Shown: positions 42,716 to 53,090 of the stretch, one piece after another
How the letters are laid out: the number at the start of each line of letters is the position of its first letter
How positions within the stretch are numbered: position 1 is the first letter of the stretch
Assembly: GCF_001468265.1 (NCBI RefSeq)
Contig: NZ_LNRZ01000009.1
Span: 1-64,000, forward strand
Length of the DNA stretch: 64,000 nucleotides
Reading direction: 5' to 3'
Source: Sphingopyxis sp. H050
GTDB taxonomy: Bacteria; Pseudomonadota; Alphaproteobacteria; Sphingomonadales; Sphingomonadaceae
Program-made: the position numbers and the translations under genes
Notes under the pieces: generated by a model
The model's input: only the letters and a program-made list of their open reading frames with translations
Database searches by the model: none
What the model was told of the DNA's origin: nothing

Positions 42716-45462
42716 TGGTCGCCTCGATTTCGGCACTGTCTAGCGCCGGCCAGGCGGCGAGCTACTACGAGGCCGACGACTATTATGCCGAAGGTGGCCT
42801 TGCCCCGTCCGAATGGTTCGGCGAGGCCGCGCAGGCGCTGGGCCTGTCGGGCGAGGTGGACCGCGAGCAGTTCGCCGCGCTGCTGGAGGGTCAAGTCGCC
42901 GGCCAGCAACTCGGCACTATCCGCGATGGCAAGATCGAGCACCGGCCCGGATGGGATATTACCCTGTCCGCGCCCAAGTCGGTTTCGATCATGGCCGAGG
43001 TCGCGGGCGACAAGCGGCTGATCGCCGCCCACGGCGCGGCGGTCAAAGTCGCGCTGGCCCATGTCGAGAAGCACATGGCCGCAACCCGCATCAGAGAAGG
43101 TGGCGAGGTCCGGCGCGAAACAACCGGCAATCTGGCCATCGCCACCTTCCGTCATGCGACGAGCCGCGCGCAGGACCCGCAGCTTCACACCCACGCCGTT
43201 GTCATCAACGCCACCCAGGACAAGGAGGGTGCTTGGCGCAGTCTGGAACCGCGCGCCTTCTACCAGCTCCAGAAGGAGATCGGCGCGATTTACCGGCAGG
43301 AGCTGGCGCACGGCGTTGCCAGGCTCGGTTACCGAATCGAGTCGGGCAAGGATGCGATGTTCGAGATTGCCGGCGTGCCCGACAAGGTCATCGACGCGCT
43401 GAGCCAGCGCACGGCGGCGATCGACGCCCGGCTTGCCGAGCGCGGCACAAACCGGGAGCAGGCGAGCGCCGCCGAAAAGCAGATCGCCGCGCTCGATACC
43501 CGCGCGGCCAAGACCCATGCCGATCATCGCGCGCTGCGCGCCGACTGGCGCGCGACTGCCGACGCGATGGGGTTCGACCAGGCGGGACGCGAAAGACTCG
43601 TCGCCGAGGCGCAGGCGCGCGCTCGGGACCTCGACACCGCCGCCAGCCCGGAATTGGTGGCGCGGCAGGCGGTGGCCTTTGCCGCCGCGAAGCTGGCCGA
43701 GCGCGAGGCGGTCTTTGCCGCGAGCACGCTTGCGCGCACGGCGGGCGACTTTGCCCTTGGCCGGATCGGGCATGACCACATCGGTGCGGCTATTGCGGAG
43801 GCCGAGACGCGCGGCGAGCTTGTGGTCCGCACGTTCCTTGACCGGCGCGGCGCGGAATTTTCCGGCTTCACTACCTCGCAGGCCATCGAGACCGAGCGCA
43901 CGATGCTGCGGCTCGAGACTGCCGGGCGCGGCGTAGCCGAGCCGCTGGCCAGCCCCATCACGGCAGCCCGAACGGTCGAGCGCGCCGCACGGCAATCGGC
44001 GCGAACCGGCTATGCCTGGACCGGGGACCAGAAGCGAGCGACTGCCGAGCTGCTGACCTCGCGGGATCGCGTCGCCGCCGTCCAGGGTTATGCCGGGACC
44101 GCCAAGACGACCACTGTGCTTGTCACCTATGCGCGCGAGGCGCAGCGGCGCGGCCTTGCGGTCACCGCGCTTGCGCCGACCGCATCGGCGGCCACCGTGC
44201 TGGGCGAAGCCCTTGGCTTGCGCGGCGACACCGTTGCCCGGCATCTGCTGACGCCGGAGTCTCGCCGCTCCGGCATGGATGCCGTCTGGATCGTCGATGA
44301 GGCCTCGCTGCTCTCCGCCTACGACATGGCCAAATTGATGGCCAGCGCCGACACGGCCGGTGCGCGGCTCGTCCTGGTGGGCGATGTGAAGCAGTTGGGC
44401 TCGGTTGGCGCAGGCGCTGCCTTCGCGCAGTTGCAGGAAGCGGGCATGGCCACCGCCAAGCTGGCCGAGGTGGTCCGCCAGACCAACGCCGAGACCCGCG
44501 AAGCCGTCATGGCATCGATCGAAGGCCACGCGGGCAAGGCGCTTGCTGCGCTGGAGCGCGGCGGCGGCAAGGTGATCGAGGCCCCCACGCCGGAGGAACG
44601 GCTTGCGGCCATAGCACGGCGCTACATCGCCTTGTCACCCGCCCAGCGCGCCCACACACTGGTCATCGAGCCCTCGCGCGACGGACGCGACAAGCTGACC
44701 GGCCTGATCCGTGAGCAGCTCGCGGCACGCGGGGAGCTTTCGGCGGACGCGCTCCGGTTTGCGGCGCTGGAGGCCAAAGGTCTGACGGGCGCCGAGGCGC
44801 GCGAGGCGGCGAGCTATGCCATTGGCGATGTTGTGCGGTTCAACCGGGATTATACCGCGAAAGCCGTGCTCCGGGGCGAAACCTTCACCGTCAGCACCGT
44901 CGATCCCGAGCGGGGCCGCGTTGCGCTGCAAGATAGCAAGGGCCGCGCGATCGATTGGCATCCCCGGCAATGGGGTGCGGGTAAGGTGGAGGTGTTCGAG
45001 GTCAGGCCGATGGAACTCCGGACCGGCGACCGCGTGCAATTCACCCGCAACGACCGCGATGCGGACCGGATCAACGGCCTTGGCGCAACCGTCACCAGCA
45101 TCGATACGGCCGCGAACCGGGCGACGGTGAAGCTGGCGAACGGGCGCGAGCAGCGGCTCGACCTCTCCGATCCTCGCGACGCACATCTTCGCCATGTCTA
45201 TGTGCAGACCGCCCACGCCGCGCAGGGCCAGACCGCCGAGCGAGTGCTGATCCACGCCGACAGCCGCTCGACCAATCTGGTCGACCAGAAGATGCTGTAT
45301 GTCGCGCTCTCGCGCGCCAGGGCCGAGGCGATTGTCGTGACCGACGACAAGGACCGGCTTGTCCGCGCGATTTACGAGCGTGCGGGCGAAAAGCAGACCG
45401 CCATGTCTGCGACTGTGCCGGAACCCGCCAAGTCGAAGGCGATGGATGCCGGGATCGGCTGA
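42715..45462 (+). CDS. MobF conjugative relaxase-helicase (TrwC/TraI)
   Basis: The 915-residue product has paired candidate catalytic tyrosines (Y17-Y18 and Y23-Y24), WDITLSAPKSVSI (about 80-92) and the metal-binding histidines H147, H158 and H160 (RHATSRAQDPQLHTHAVVIN). A RecD-like helicase follows: Walker A AVQGYAGTAKTTTVL near 455-470, Walker B WIVDEASLLS near 523-532, and a C-terminal helicase motif HAAQGQTAERVLIHADSRST with YVALSRARAEA. It nicks oriT and unwinds DNA for transfer. I chose the ATG overlapping the coupling-protein stop; an upstream frame extension runs through that gene. Confidence 0.93.
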   Translation: MVASISALSSAGQAASYYEADDYYAEGGLAPSEWFGEAAQALGLSGEVDREQFAALLEGQVAGQQLGTIRDGKIEHRPGWDITLSAPKSVSIMAEVAGDKRLIAAHGAAVKVALAHVEKHMAATRIREGGEVRRETTGNLAIATFRHATSRAQDPQLHTHAVVINATQDKEGAWRSLEPRAFYQLQKEIGAIYRQELAHGVARLGYRIESGKDAMFEIAGVPDKVIDALSQRTAAIDARLAERGTNREQASAAEKQIAALDTRAAKTHADHRALRADWRATADAMGFDQAGRERLVAEAQARARDLDTAASPELVARQAVAFAAAKLAEREAVFAASTLARTAGDFALGRIGHDHIGAAIAEAETRGELVVRTFLDRRGAEFSGFTTSQAIETERTMLRLETAGRGVAEPLASPITAARTVERAARQSARTGYAWTGDQKRATAELLTSRDRVAAVQGYAGTAKTTTVLVTYAREAQRRGLAVTALAPTASAATVLGEALGLRGDTVARHLLTPESRRSGMDAVWIVDEASLLSAYDMAKLMASADTAGARLVLVGDVKQLGSVGAGAAFAQLQEAGMATAKLAEVVRQTNAETREAVMASIEGHAGKALAALERGGGKVIEAPTPEERLAAIARRYIALSPAQRAHTLVIEPSRDGRDKLTGLIREQLAARGELSADALRFAALEAKGLTGAEAREAASYAIGDVVRFNRDYTAKAVLRGETFTVSTVDPERGRVALQDSKGRAIDWHPRQWGAGKVEVFEVRPMELRTGDRVQFTRNDRDADRINGLGATVTSIDTAANRATVKLANGREQRLDLSDPRDAHLRHVYVQTAHAAQGQTAERVLIHADSRSTNLVDQKMLYVALSRARAEAIVVTDDKDRLVRAIYERAGEKQTAMSATVPEPAKSKAMDAGIG

Positions 45463-45651
45463 CGGCATGACCGGCGGCCTGCTCCCCACCACATTAAGGA
45501 AAGTTATCTTCCGCTGTGGCATGATGACCGCGCGGCCATAATTCAGCTATGGCTATGTTCCTGTCTGCGGGGGGAATCGACCGCTGGACTTTCCCGAACC
45601 AGTGCGATGCCCCGCATCCATTGGGCGTATGAGATTTGGAAGCGCGATCGA

Positions 45652-48432
45652 ATGAATGCTGTCGAGATTGAGGAAGCGGTTTCCGCACTGGCCGAGCAGC
45701 CATTCGACGCCGACGAGTTTCCGTTCCAGTTCCTGACTGCCTTCGGGAACAAGGACACCACGATCAAGCGCCTGCGCGCGGGCGCGTCAAACAAGTCCGA
45801 TATCGGCGGCGTCCTGCAAACCAACAACATCCACCTTGCCACAGCCGCACCGGGCGCGGTCACCCAGACCCTCGCCGCCCTCAAAGCCAGCCCGGCGACC
45901 GCAAGGGCCAAGGCCAAGTTCGTGCTCGCCAGCGATGGCGACAGCTTCGAGGCCGAGGATCTTGAATCGGGCGAGACGCTCGCTTGCGACTACGCCGATT
46001 TCCCGAACCACTTCGGCTTCTTTCTCCCGCTGGCCGGGATCACCACCGTCAAGCAGGTCCGCGAGAGCAGCTTCGACATTCGGGCCACGAGCCGCCTCAA
46101 CCGGCTCTATGTCGAGCTGCTGAAGGACAACCCCGATTGGGGCACCGCCGAGCGCCGCCCCGACATGAACCACTTCATGGCCCGGCTGATCTTCTGCTTC
46201 TTCGCCGAAGACACCGACATCTTCCATCGTAGCTACCGCTTCACCGACACGGTGGAGAAGATGAGCGAGCGGGACTCGTCGAACACCCATGAGGTGATCA
46301 GCGAGTTGTTCCGGGCGATGAACACCAAGATCGCCGACCGGAAGGAGGCCGGGATTGCCCGCTGGGCCGACCCGTTCCCCTATGTGAACGGAGAACTCTT
46401 CTCCGGCAGCATCGAGGTCCCACGCTTCAGCCGCATCGCCCGGTCCTATCTGCTCCACATCGGCAGCCTCGACTGGACCAGGATCAACCCGGACATTTTC
46501 GGGTCGATGATTCAGGCCGTCGCCGATGACGAGGAGCGCGGCGCGCTGGGGATGCACTACACCAGCGTTCCCAACATCCTGAAAGTGCTCAATCCGCTCT
46601 TTCTCGACGACCTGCGGGAAAAGCTGGCGGAAGCGGGCGACAATCCGCGCAAGCTGCTGAACCTGCGCAACCGCATGGCGAAAATTCGCGTGTTCGACCC
46701 GGCCTGCGGCAGCGGCAATTTCCTCGTCATCGCCTACAAGCAGATGCGGGAGATCGAAGCCGAGATTAACCGGCGGCGCGGCGAGGCAAGCCGCAAGTCC
46801 GATATTCCGCTCACCAATTTTCGCGGCATCGAGCTGCGGGACTTCCCCGCCGAGGTGGCGCGGCTCGCGCTTATCATCGCCGAGTTCCAGTGCGACGTTC
46901 TCTATCGCGGCCAACAGCTCGCCTTGAACGAGTTCCTGCCGCTCAACGCCGAAAACTGGATTACCTGCGGCAACGCGCTTCGGCTCGACTGGCTCAGCAT
47001 TTGCCCGCCCACGGGGACCGGCGTGAAACTGGTCGGGGACGATCTGTTCGCCACGCCGCTCGATCAGGCGCAAATCGACTTCGAGAACGAAGGCGGCGAA
47101 ACGTATATTTGCGGAAACCCGCCGTACCTGGGCGCTAAGTGGCAAAATAGTGAGCAAAAATCCGAGCTGCAGGGCATCTTCGAACACAGAACAAAAAGTT
47201 GGAAGTCGCTCGATTATGTGGCTGGATGGTTCATGAAAGCGGCAGACTATGGCACGCGGACCGACTCTGCGGCAGCCTTCGTGTCCACGAACTCTATCTG
47301 CCAAGGTCAGCAAGTGCCAATTCTATGGCCACTCATTTTCGAGACTGATCATGAAATTTTCTTTGCGCACACATCATTTCGATGGGCAAACCTGGCGAGT
47401 AACAACGCCGGCGTCACCGTTGCCATCGTGGGAATCTCAAGACGCCCCATTAACGTCCGACGTTTGTTTTCAATATCTGATGAGGGAGAGTTAATCGAGC
47501 GGGGAGTTGGCTTCATCAATGCCTACCTAATTGCTGGCCCCAACACGGTAGTCGAACAAGCGCGGAGTCCGATCGCGGGGACCTCACCGATGTTGTTCGG
47601 TAATATGCCGCGTGACGGCGGGAGCTTTATTCTGAGTGGCGACGAGCGGGTTAGGACGCTCAGCGATTTCCCCGACCTCGATCGGTTTATCCGACCATAT
47701 TTTGGTTCTGAGGAGATGATCCAAGGGAAGCGCCGGTGGTGTTTCTGGATTGAGGATGCTGAGCTTGCCGCTGCAAGAGAACATCCGCATCTGAAAGCCG
47801 TCATGAGCAAAGTCGAACAGTTCAGGCTATCAAGCGGAGCTGGCTCTACGCGCGACTTTGCGGCTCACCCCCATCGATTCGTGCAGATCGCTGGAACCGC
47901 CGTCCAACACTCTCTTGTCGTAGCGAAGGTATCATCGGAGAAAAGACCATACATTCCTATTGATTTGCTCGGCGGTGACGCGATCGCTAGCGACCTACTA
48001 TTTGCGCTTTATGATGCACCACTATTTAACCTCGCCCTAATTGCATCGCGTCTGCATCTTGTCTGGATCGCGACCGTCTGTGGCAAGCTGGAAACCCGAT
48101 ACCGCTATTCGAACACGCTGGGCTGGAACACCTTTCCGGTGCCCACGCTGACCGATAAGAACAGGGATGACCTGACCCGCTGCGCAGAGGACATTTTGCT
48201 CGCGCGCGAGGCGCATTTCCCCGCCACCATTGCCGACCTCTACGATCCCGAGGCGATGCCCGCCGATCTGCGCGAAGCCCATGAGCGCAACGACGAGGTG
48301 CTGGAGCGCATATATATCGGGCGGCGATTCAAGAACGACACCGAGCGGCTGGAAAAGCTGTTCGAACTATACACCAAGATGACCGCTGGATCGGGGACGA
48401 CCAAGAAGCGGAAGGCGGGGGCGAGCGCGTGA
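45652..48432 (+). CDS. MmeI-like class I adenine-specific DNA methyltransferase
   Basis: The product is 926 residues from the ATG after GGAAG; an upstream ATG would add 15. SAM motif I FDPACGSGNFLVIAY lies at about 348-362 and the amino-methyltransferase motif ICGNPPYLGAKW at about 486-497, so N6-adenine methylation is expected. N-terminal FVLASDGDSFEAEDLESGETL and HFGFFLPLAGI, and the C-terminal GWNTFPVP, resemble MmeI-family proteins, with a target-recognition region between. I see no clear D-x9-ExK nuclease motif at the N-terminus. It is GTGA-coupled to the helicase gene, so cleavage may be done by partner proteins. Confidence 0.85.
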   Translation: MNAVEIEEAVSALAEQPFDADEFPFQFLTAFGNKDTTIKRLRAGASNKSDIGGVLQTNNIHLATAAPGAVTQTLAALKASPATARAKAKFVLASDGDSFEAEDLESGETLACDYADFPNHFGFFLPLAGITTVKQVRESSFDIRATSRLNRLYVELLKDNPDWGTAERRPDMNHFMARLIFCFFAEDTDIFHRSYRFTDTVEKMSERDSSNTHEVISELFRAMNTKIADRKEAGIARWADPFPYVNGELFSGSIEVPRFSRIARSYLLHIGSLDWTRINPDIFGSMIQAVADDEERGALGMHYTSVPNILKVLNPLFLDDLREKLAEAGDNPRKLLNLRNRMAKIRVFDPACGSGNFLVIAYKQMREIEAEINRRRGEASRKSDIPLTNFRGIELRDFPAEVARLALIIAEFQCDVLYRGQQLALNEFLPLNAENWITCGNALRLDWLSICPPTGTGVKLVGDDLFATPLDQAQIDFENEGGETYICGNPPYLGAKWQNSEQKSELQGIFEHRTKSWKSLDYVAGWFMKAADYGTRTDSAAAFVSTNSICQGQQVPILWPLIFETDHEIFFAHTSFRWANLASNNAGVTVAIVGISRRPINVRRLFSISDEGELIERGVGFINAYLIAGPNTVVEQARSPIAGTSPMLFGNMPRDGGSFILSGDERVRTLSDFPDLDRFIRPYFGSEEMIQGKRRWCFWIEDAELAAAREHPHLKAVMSKVEQFRLSSGAGSTRDFAAHPHRFVQIAGTAVQHSLVVAKVSSEKRPYIPIDLLGGDAIASDLLFALYDAPLFNLALIASRLHLVWIATVCGKLETRYRYSNTLGWNTFPVPTLTDKNRDDLTRCAEDILLAREAHFPATIADLYDPEAMPADLREAHERNDEVLERIYIGRRFKNDTERLEKLFELYTKMTAGSGTTKKRKAGASA

Positions 48433-50507
48433 CCATCCACAAGAAGAATGTTCCATCCGTTTCGGTATCCTACGCCCGCAACGGCAATTCCGCGAAGTCC
48501 AATGCCCTCGGCATGCGGCCGATGCAGGAGCGCGCTTACGAGAAGCGCGGCGAGCAATATCTGCTTATCAAGTCGCCGCCAGCCTCGGGCAAGAGCCGCG
48601 CGCTCATGTTCATTGCGCTCGACAAGCTGGCCAACCAAGGCTTGAAGCAGGCCATCATCGTCGTGCCGGAAAAGAGCATCGGCTCCAGCTTCGCCGACGA
48701 GCCGCTGACCCGGTTCGGCTTTTGGGCCGACTGGACCGTGGCCCCGAAATGGAACCTCTGCAACGCGCCGGGCGAGGACGGGGGCAAGGTCAACAGCGTC
48801 GGCAGCTTCCTTGCCAGCGATGACAAGGTGCTGGTCTGCACCCACGCCACGTTCCGGTTCGCGGTGGAGCGGTTCGGCATCGAAGCCTTCGATGGCCGAC
48901 TGATCGCGGTGGACGAGTTCCACCATGTTTCCGTAGGCGAGGACAACAAGTTGGGTCGGCAGTTGGGCGAGCTTATCGCCCGCGACAGGGTGCATATCGT
49001 CGCCATGACCGGCAGCTATTTCCGGGGCGACGCCGAAGCCGTGCTCGCCCCCGGCGACGAGGCGAAGTTCGATACCGTCACCTATACCTACTATGAGCAG
49101 CTCAACGGCTACGAGTATCTAAAGCAGCTCGACATCGGTTATTTCTTCTATTCCGGCTCCTACACCGACGATATTCTCGCGGTGCTAGACCCGGCCGAGA
49201 AGACCATCATCCACATTCCCAACGTCAATTCGCGCGAGAGCACAAAGGACAAAATCAGGGAGGTGGAGCACATCATCGAGGAGCTGGGTGATTGGCAGGG
49301 GGCCGACCCGGCTACCGGATTCCAGCTTGTGAAAACCGAAGATGGCCGGACGCTGCGCATTGCCGACCTGGTCGACGACGACCCAACCAAGCGCGACCGC
49401 GTTTCCGCCGCGCTCAAGGACCCGGCTCAGAAGAACAACCGTGATCATGTCGACATCATCATCGCCCTTGGCATGGCCAAGGAAGGCTTCGACTGGATTT
49501 GGTGCGAACACGCGCTGACCGTCGGCTATCGCGCCAGTCTGACCGAGATCGTGCAGATCATCGGCCGCGCGACCCGCGATGCACCGGGCAAGACTCGCGC
49601 GCGTTTCACCAACCTGATCGCCGAGCCCGATGCTTCCGAGTCCGCCGTAACCGAAGCGGTCAACGACACCCTCAAGGCTATCGCCGCGAGCCTGCTCATG
49701 GAGCAGGTGCTGGCGCCGCGCTTCAACTTCACGCCCAAGAATCCGCAGAGCGGCCCTGCGCCCGGCTTCGATTACGGCGACGAAGGATACCAGCCCGACA
49801 AATGCAATGTCGGCTTCAACGGGCAGACCGGCCAGTTCCAGATCGAGATCAGGGGCCTTGTCGAACCCAAGAGCGAGCAGGCCGCGCGCATCTGCAAGGA
49901 GGATTTGAACGAGGTGATTGCCACCTTCGTTCAGGACAAGGCTGCGATCGAGCGCGGGCTGTTCGACGAGGAGCTGGTGCCCGAGGAGCTGACCCAGCTT
50001 CGCCTGGGCAAGATCATCAAGGACAAATACCCCGAGCTGGACGAGGAGGATCAGGAGGCCGTGCGCCAGCACGCCATCGCCGCCCTCAATCTCACCCAGC
50101 AGGCCGCGCGCATCGCGCTTGGCGACGACAAGAAGGCGAACGGTGGCGATGATTCCGAACCGAGCGTCAACACCGCGCTGATCGACGGCGTGCGCAAGTT
50201 CGCGATGGACGTGCGCGAGCTGGACATCGACCTGATCGACCGCATCAATCCGTTCCAGGAAGCCTATGCGATCCTCGCCAAAACCATGAGCGAGGACAGC
50301 CTGAAACAGGTCGCCGCCGCAATTTCCGCCAAGCGCACCACAATGTCGCCCGAAGAGGCCAAAGACCTTGCGGTGCGCGCGGCGCGCTTCATCAAGGAAC
50401 GGGAGCGGCCACCGTCCATCACGTCGTCCGACGCGTGGGAACGCCGGTTGGCCGAAGGCGCCGCCGCCTTCATGCGATACAAGAAAGAGGGCCGCTATGA
50501 CGGATGA
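48429..50507 (+). CDS. Superfamily 2 DEAD/DEAH-type helicase
   Basis: The 692-residue product has Walker A KSPPASGKSRALM (48-60), Walker B LIAVDEFHH (158-166), motif III-like VAMTGSYFRG, and C-terminal motif VI IVQIIGRATRD (about 373-383). The C-terminal 250 residues are helical and acidic with no recognised family. The GTG start overlaps the methyltransferase stop and the end overlaps the nuclease gene by 11 bases. It is likely the translocase or DNA-remodelling part of a restriction-like complex with its two neighbours. Confidence 0.85.
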   Translation: MTIHKKNVPSVSVSYARNGNSAKSNALGMRPMQERAYEKRGEQYLLIKSPPASGKSRALMFIALDKLANQGLKQAIIVVPEKSIGSSFADEPLTRFGFWADWTVAPKWNLCNAPGEDGGKVNSVGSFLASDDKVLVCTHATFRFAVERFGIEAFDGRLIAVDEFHHVSVGEDNKLGRQLGELIARDRVHIVAMTGSYFRGDAEAVLAPGDEAKFDTVTYTYYEQLNGYEYLKQLDIGYFFYSGSYTDDILAVLDPAEKTIIHIPNVNSRESTKDKIREVEHIIEELGDWQGADPATGFQLVKTEDGRTLRIADLVDDDPTKRDRVSAALKDPAQKNNRDHVDIIIALGMAKEGFDWIWCEHALTVGYRASLTEIVQIIGRATRDAPGKTRARFTNLIAEPDASESAVTEAVNDTLKAIAASLLMEQVLAPRFNFTPKNPQSGPAPGFDYGDEGYQPDKCNVGFNGQTGQFQIEIRGLVEPKSEQAARICKEDLNEVIATFVQDKAAIERGLFDEELVPEELTQLRLGKIIKDKYPELDEEDQEAVRQHAIAALNLTQQAARIALGDDKKANGGDDSEPSVNTALIDGVRKFAMDVRELDIDLIDRINPFQEAYAILAKTMSEDSLKQVAAAISAKRTTMSPEEAKDLAVRAARFIKERERPPSITSSDAWERRLAEGAAAFMRYKKEGRYDG

Positions 50508-51720
50508 CCTCGATCTCGATGCCCTCGCCCACGCCCTCGCCGACTTCGCTCCGCCCGAGACGAAGGTCGGGCGCGGCCCGCGCGAGGAGCGCATCATCGC
50601 CGGATTTGAAGAGATCCAGCGATTTGTCGAGCAGCATGGCCACGCGCCGCGTCATGGCGAAGGCCGCGACATCTTCGAGCGCCTCTATGCCACGCGCCTC
50701 GACCGACTGCGCGCGCTGGAGGATTGCCGCGCGCTGTTGGAGCCGCTGGACCATCAGAGCCTGCTCGCCGGTGGCGAAGCCGAGGCCGCTGCCCCGGTCG
50801 AGGACATAGACACCGACGCGCTGCTGGCCGAGCTGGAGGGCGCGCTTGGCCCGTCCGACATTTCCGACCTCCGCCATGTCCGCACGGCAGATGAAAAGCG
50901 CGCTGCCGAGGAAATCGCCAATCGCGAGAAATGCGAGGACTTCGAGAGGTTCAAGCCGCTGTTCGAGCAGGTGCAACACGATTTGGATTCCAGACTTCGC
51001 GAGACCCGTCCCATCGTGAAGGACGCGGGTTTCCTCAAAGCCGATATCACCCAGGGTCAGTTTTTCATCCTTGGCGGGCAGGTTGCCTATGTCGCCGAGG
51101 TTGGCGAGACAATTACCGCGCCCAACGGAGAAACAGACGCCCGACTGCGCGTCATCTATTCCAATGGCACCGAGAGCAACTTGCTTCGCCGCTCGCTCCA
51201 GAGGGCGCTATATAAAGACGACGCCGGGCGGCGGATAACCGAACCGGAGGCTGGGCCGCTGTTTGTCCGGGAAGAGCGTTCGCCCTTCTCTGGGCAATCC
51301 GGGGAAGATGACCTCGCCAGCGGCACGATCTACGTCCTGCGCAGCAAGTCCGACCACCCGCTGGTCGCGGCCAACCGGGACGTGTTGCACAAGATCGGCG
51401 TGACCGGCGGCGACGTGGCCAGACGCCTGGCCAACTGCAAGCTGGACCCGACCTTCCTGATGGCCGACGTGGAAATCGTCGCCACCTACACGCTCTACAA
51501 CATCAACCGCGTGAAGCTCGAAAACCTGATCCACCGTATCTTCGATCCGGCGCGGCTCGACATCGAGATCAAGGACCGTTTCGGCCTCCCCGTCATCCCG
51601 CGCGAATGGTTTCTCGTGCCGCGCTTCGTGGTTGACGATGCTGTCGAGAAGATCAGGGACGGCACGATCACCGAGTTCTCCTACGATCCGAAACTGGCGC
51701 GTCTGGTTCGACGCGCATGA
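50497..51720 (+). CDS. GIY-YIG nuclease family protein (T5orf172-like)
   Basis: The 407-residue product has a helical, acidic N-terminal half (about 1-180) and a C-terminal GIY-YIG fold: GTIYVLRSKS (276-285), LHKIGVTGGDVARRLANC with the conserved Arg, and the Glu-bearing KLENLIHRIF (near 341-350), followed by PREWFLVP. This pattern fits the T5orf172 subgroup. It overlaps the helicase gene and completes a methyltransferase-helicase-nuclease operon. It is the most likely DNA-cutting subunit. Confidence 0.82.
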   Translation: MTDDLDLDALAHALADFAPPETKVGRGPREERIIAGFEEIQRFVEQHGHAPRHGEGRDIFERLYATRLDRLRALEDCRALLEPLDHQSLLAGGEAEAAAPVEDIDTDALLAELEGALGPSDISDLRHVRTADEKRAAEEIANREKCEDFERFKPLFEQVQHDLDSRLRETRPIVKDAGFLKADITQGQFFILGGQVAYVAEVGETITAPNGETDARLRVIYSNGTESNLLRRSLQRALYKDDAGRRITEPEAGPLFVREERSPFSGQSGEDDLASGTIYVLRSKSDHPLVAANRDVLHKIGVTGGDVARRLANCKLDPTFLMADVEIVATYTLYNINRVKLENLIHRIFDPARLDIEIKDRFGLPVIPREWFLVPRFVVDDAVEKIRDGTITEFSYDPKLARLVRRA

Positions 51721-51743
51721 TTGAGGTCGGGGGGTAAACTGTC

Positions 51744-53090
51744 GTGCTCGACCAAATGTTCACTGCGGAAAATTTCCGCCGCATCTATGACGCCGAGAAC
51801 CGTAAGGGGCTCGACTTGGCGAGCCGCTATTTTCCGACGCTTGAACCGCTGACCCTCGCGGTTCGTGACAAGGTGCAGGACATTCGCGATCATCGCGCGC
51901 TCGAAGCAACGATGGCAGCCGATGTCTTCGAGGCGATGCTGGTCACACTGAAAACCGAACTCGCCGCCTTGAAGGCCGACAAGTCAGCGGCCGTCGATGT
52001 CCTCATGGATGACATCAGCCAGAAGGTCCTCATGCCGGGCTTCAAGATCGAGCTGTCACAGAAGACCGGGCCACAGGGAAAGCCGGTCTACTGCATCGAC
52101 GCGGAGCCCGAGACCTTCTTCGTGATCAAGCAGCTCCAACGAAACATCCACCGCATTTACGGTGTGAAACAGGCAAACCGGCAGGACCTAGTATGCCAGC
52201 TTCGGGACATGCTTAACAGCAGCTTTCCTTTCGAGCTGGTCCGTACCGATATCTCGTCGTTCTATGAGAGCATTGACCGCAAGCGCCTGATCGAGAAGCT
52301 AGATCGCGATCAGCTGTTGAGCCCCGCATCGAAGAAATACATCAAGCAGGTGCTGGACTCCTACGGCGTGAAATCCGGCGCGGCGAAGGGTGTTCCGCGT
52401 GGTGTCGGAATCAGCGCTTATCTGGCCGAGCTGTATTTGCGACCGGTCGATAACGCGATCCGGACAATTCCCGGCATGGTTCTCTACTGCCGGTTTGTAG
52501 ATGATATCGTCGCAGTTTTTGCCCGACCGCCAGCAGGCAATAGCCTCGGTTCGTTCAAGGACCGGATCATCGCCATATTTGGTGATAACGCCCTCACGCA
52601 CAACCCGGCAAAAACGCATGAATTCGCGTTGGCCGATCCTGCTCCCAAGGCCTTTGAGTATCTGGGCTATCGTCTCAGCCTGACCGGCACGAAATTCGAG
52701 ATTGGCCCGAGCGCGGCGAAGGTCGATAAATATCGCACACGAATGAATGCCGCGTTCGAGGCCTACTGGGAGCGGCGTCCGCTTGGTCCAAGGCGCGCGT
52801 ACCGGGAGCTTGTTGCGCGCATCAAGTTCTTGACGGGCAACACGCGCCTTTCAAACAGCAAGTCGCGGGCCGCCACCGGCATCTATTACAACAATTCAAT
52901 CGCAACCGACCTGTCGAGCTTCGATCAGCTCGACAAAGAGCTGAAGGTGCTTGTCGACGCGCTCAAGAGCAGCAGCCTACAAAAGCAATTGAAGAAGCTG
53001 AAGTTCTCGACCGGATTTGTGCAGCGCCGCTATCACAATTTCAGCACGAGAGAGTTGCAGATGATCGTGAAGGCCTGGAAACATGGCTAA
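51744..53090 (+). CDS. drt3a: Reverse transcriptase, candidate Drt3a of a DRT type 3 system
   Basis: The 448-residue RT has motif A RTDISSFYESID (catalytic D169), motif B KGVPRGVGISAYLAELYL (215-232) and motif C CRFVDDIVAVF (D253-D254). It has no maturase or endonuclease domain, so it is not a standard group II intron RT. It lies upstream of a second, longer RT in overlapping frames, the arrangement of DRT type 3 (a UG3-group RT followed by a UG8-group RT). I chose GTG after GGGGGG; an ATG four codons on is an alternative. It begins 23 bases after the nuclease stop and may belong to the same transcript. Confidence 0.8.
   Translation: MLDQMFTAENFRRIYDAENRKGLDLASRYFPTLEPLTLAVRDKVQDIRDHRALEATMAADVFEAMLVTLKTELAALKADKSAAVDVLMDDISQKVLMPGFKIELSQKTGPQGKPVYCIDAEPETFFVIKQLQRNIHRIYGVKQANRQDLVCQLRDMLNSSFPFELVRTDISSFYESIDRKRLIEKLDRDQLLSPASKKYIKQVLDSYGVKSGAAKGVPRGVGISAYLAELYLRPVDNAIRTIPGMVLYCRFVDDIVAVFARPPAGNSLGSFKDRIIAIFGDNALTHNPAKTHEFALADPAPKAFEYLGYRLSLTGTKFEIGPSAAKVDKYRTRMNAAFEAYWERRPLGPRRAYRELVARIKFLTGNTRLSNSKSRAATGIYYNNSIATDLSSFDQLDKELKVLVDALKSSSLQKQLKKLKFSTGFVQRRYHNFSTRELQMIVKAWKHG

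Noticed and set aside
40787-42736. 649-codon minus-strand frame over the coupling protein
   Set aside because: Composition is shadow-like, while the plus strand has Walker motifs and coupled starts.
42613-44529. 638-codon open frame antisense to the relaxase gene
   Set aside because: The translation is a high-GC shadow rich in Arg, Gly, Ala and His with no domain, and the opposite strand encodes a clear MobF relaxase.
45787-47313. 508-codon open frame antisense to the methyltransferase gene
   Set aside because: No protein motif, and it is fully covered by a gene with methyltransferase motifs; typical third-position GC artefact.
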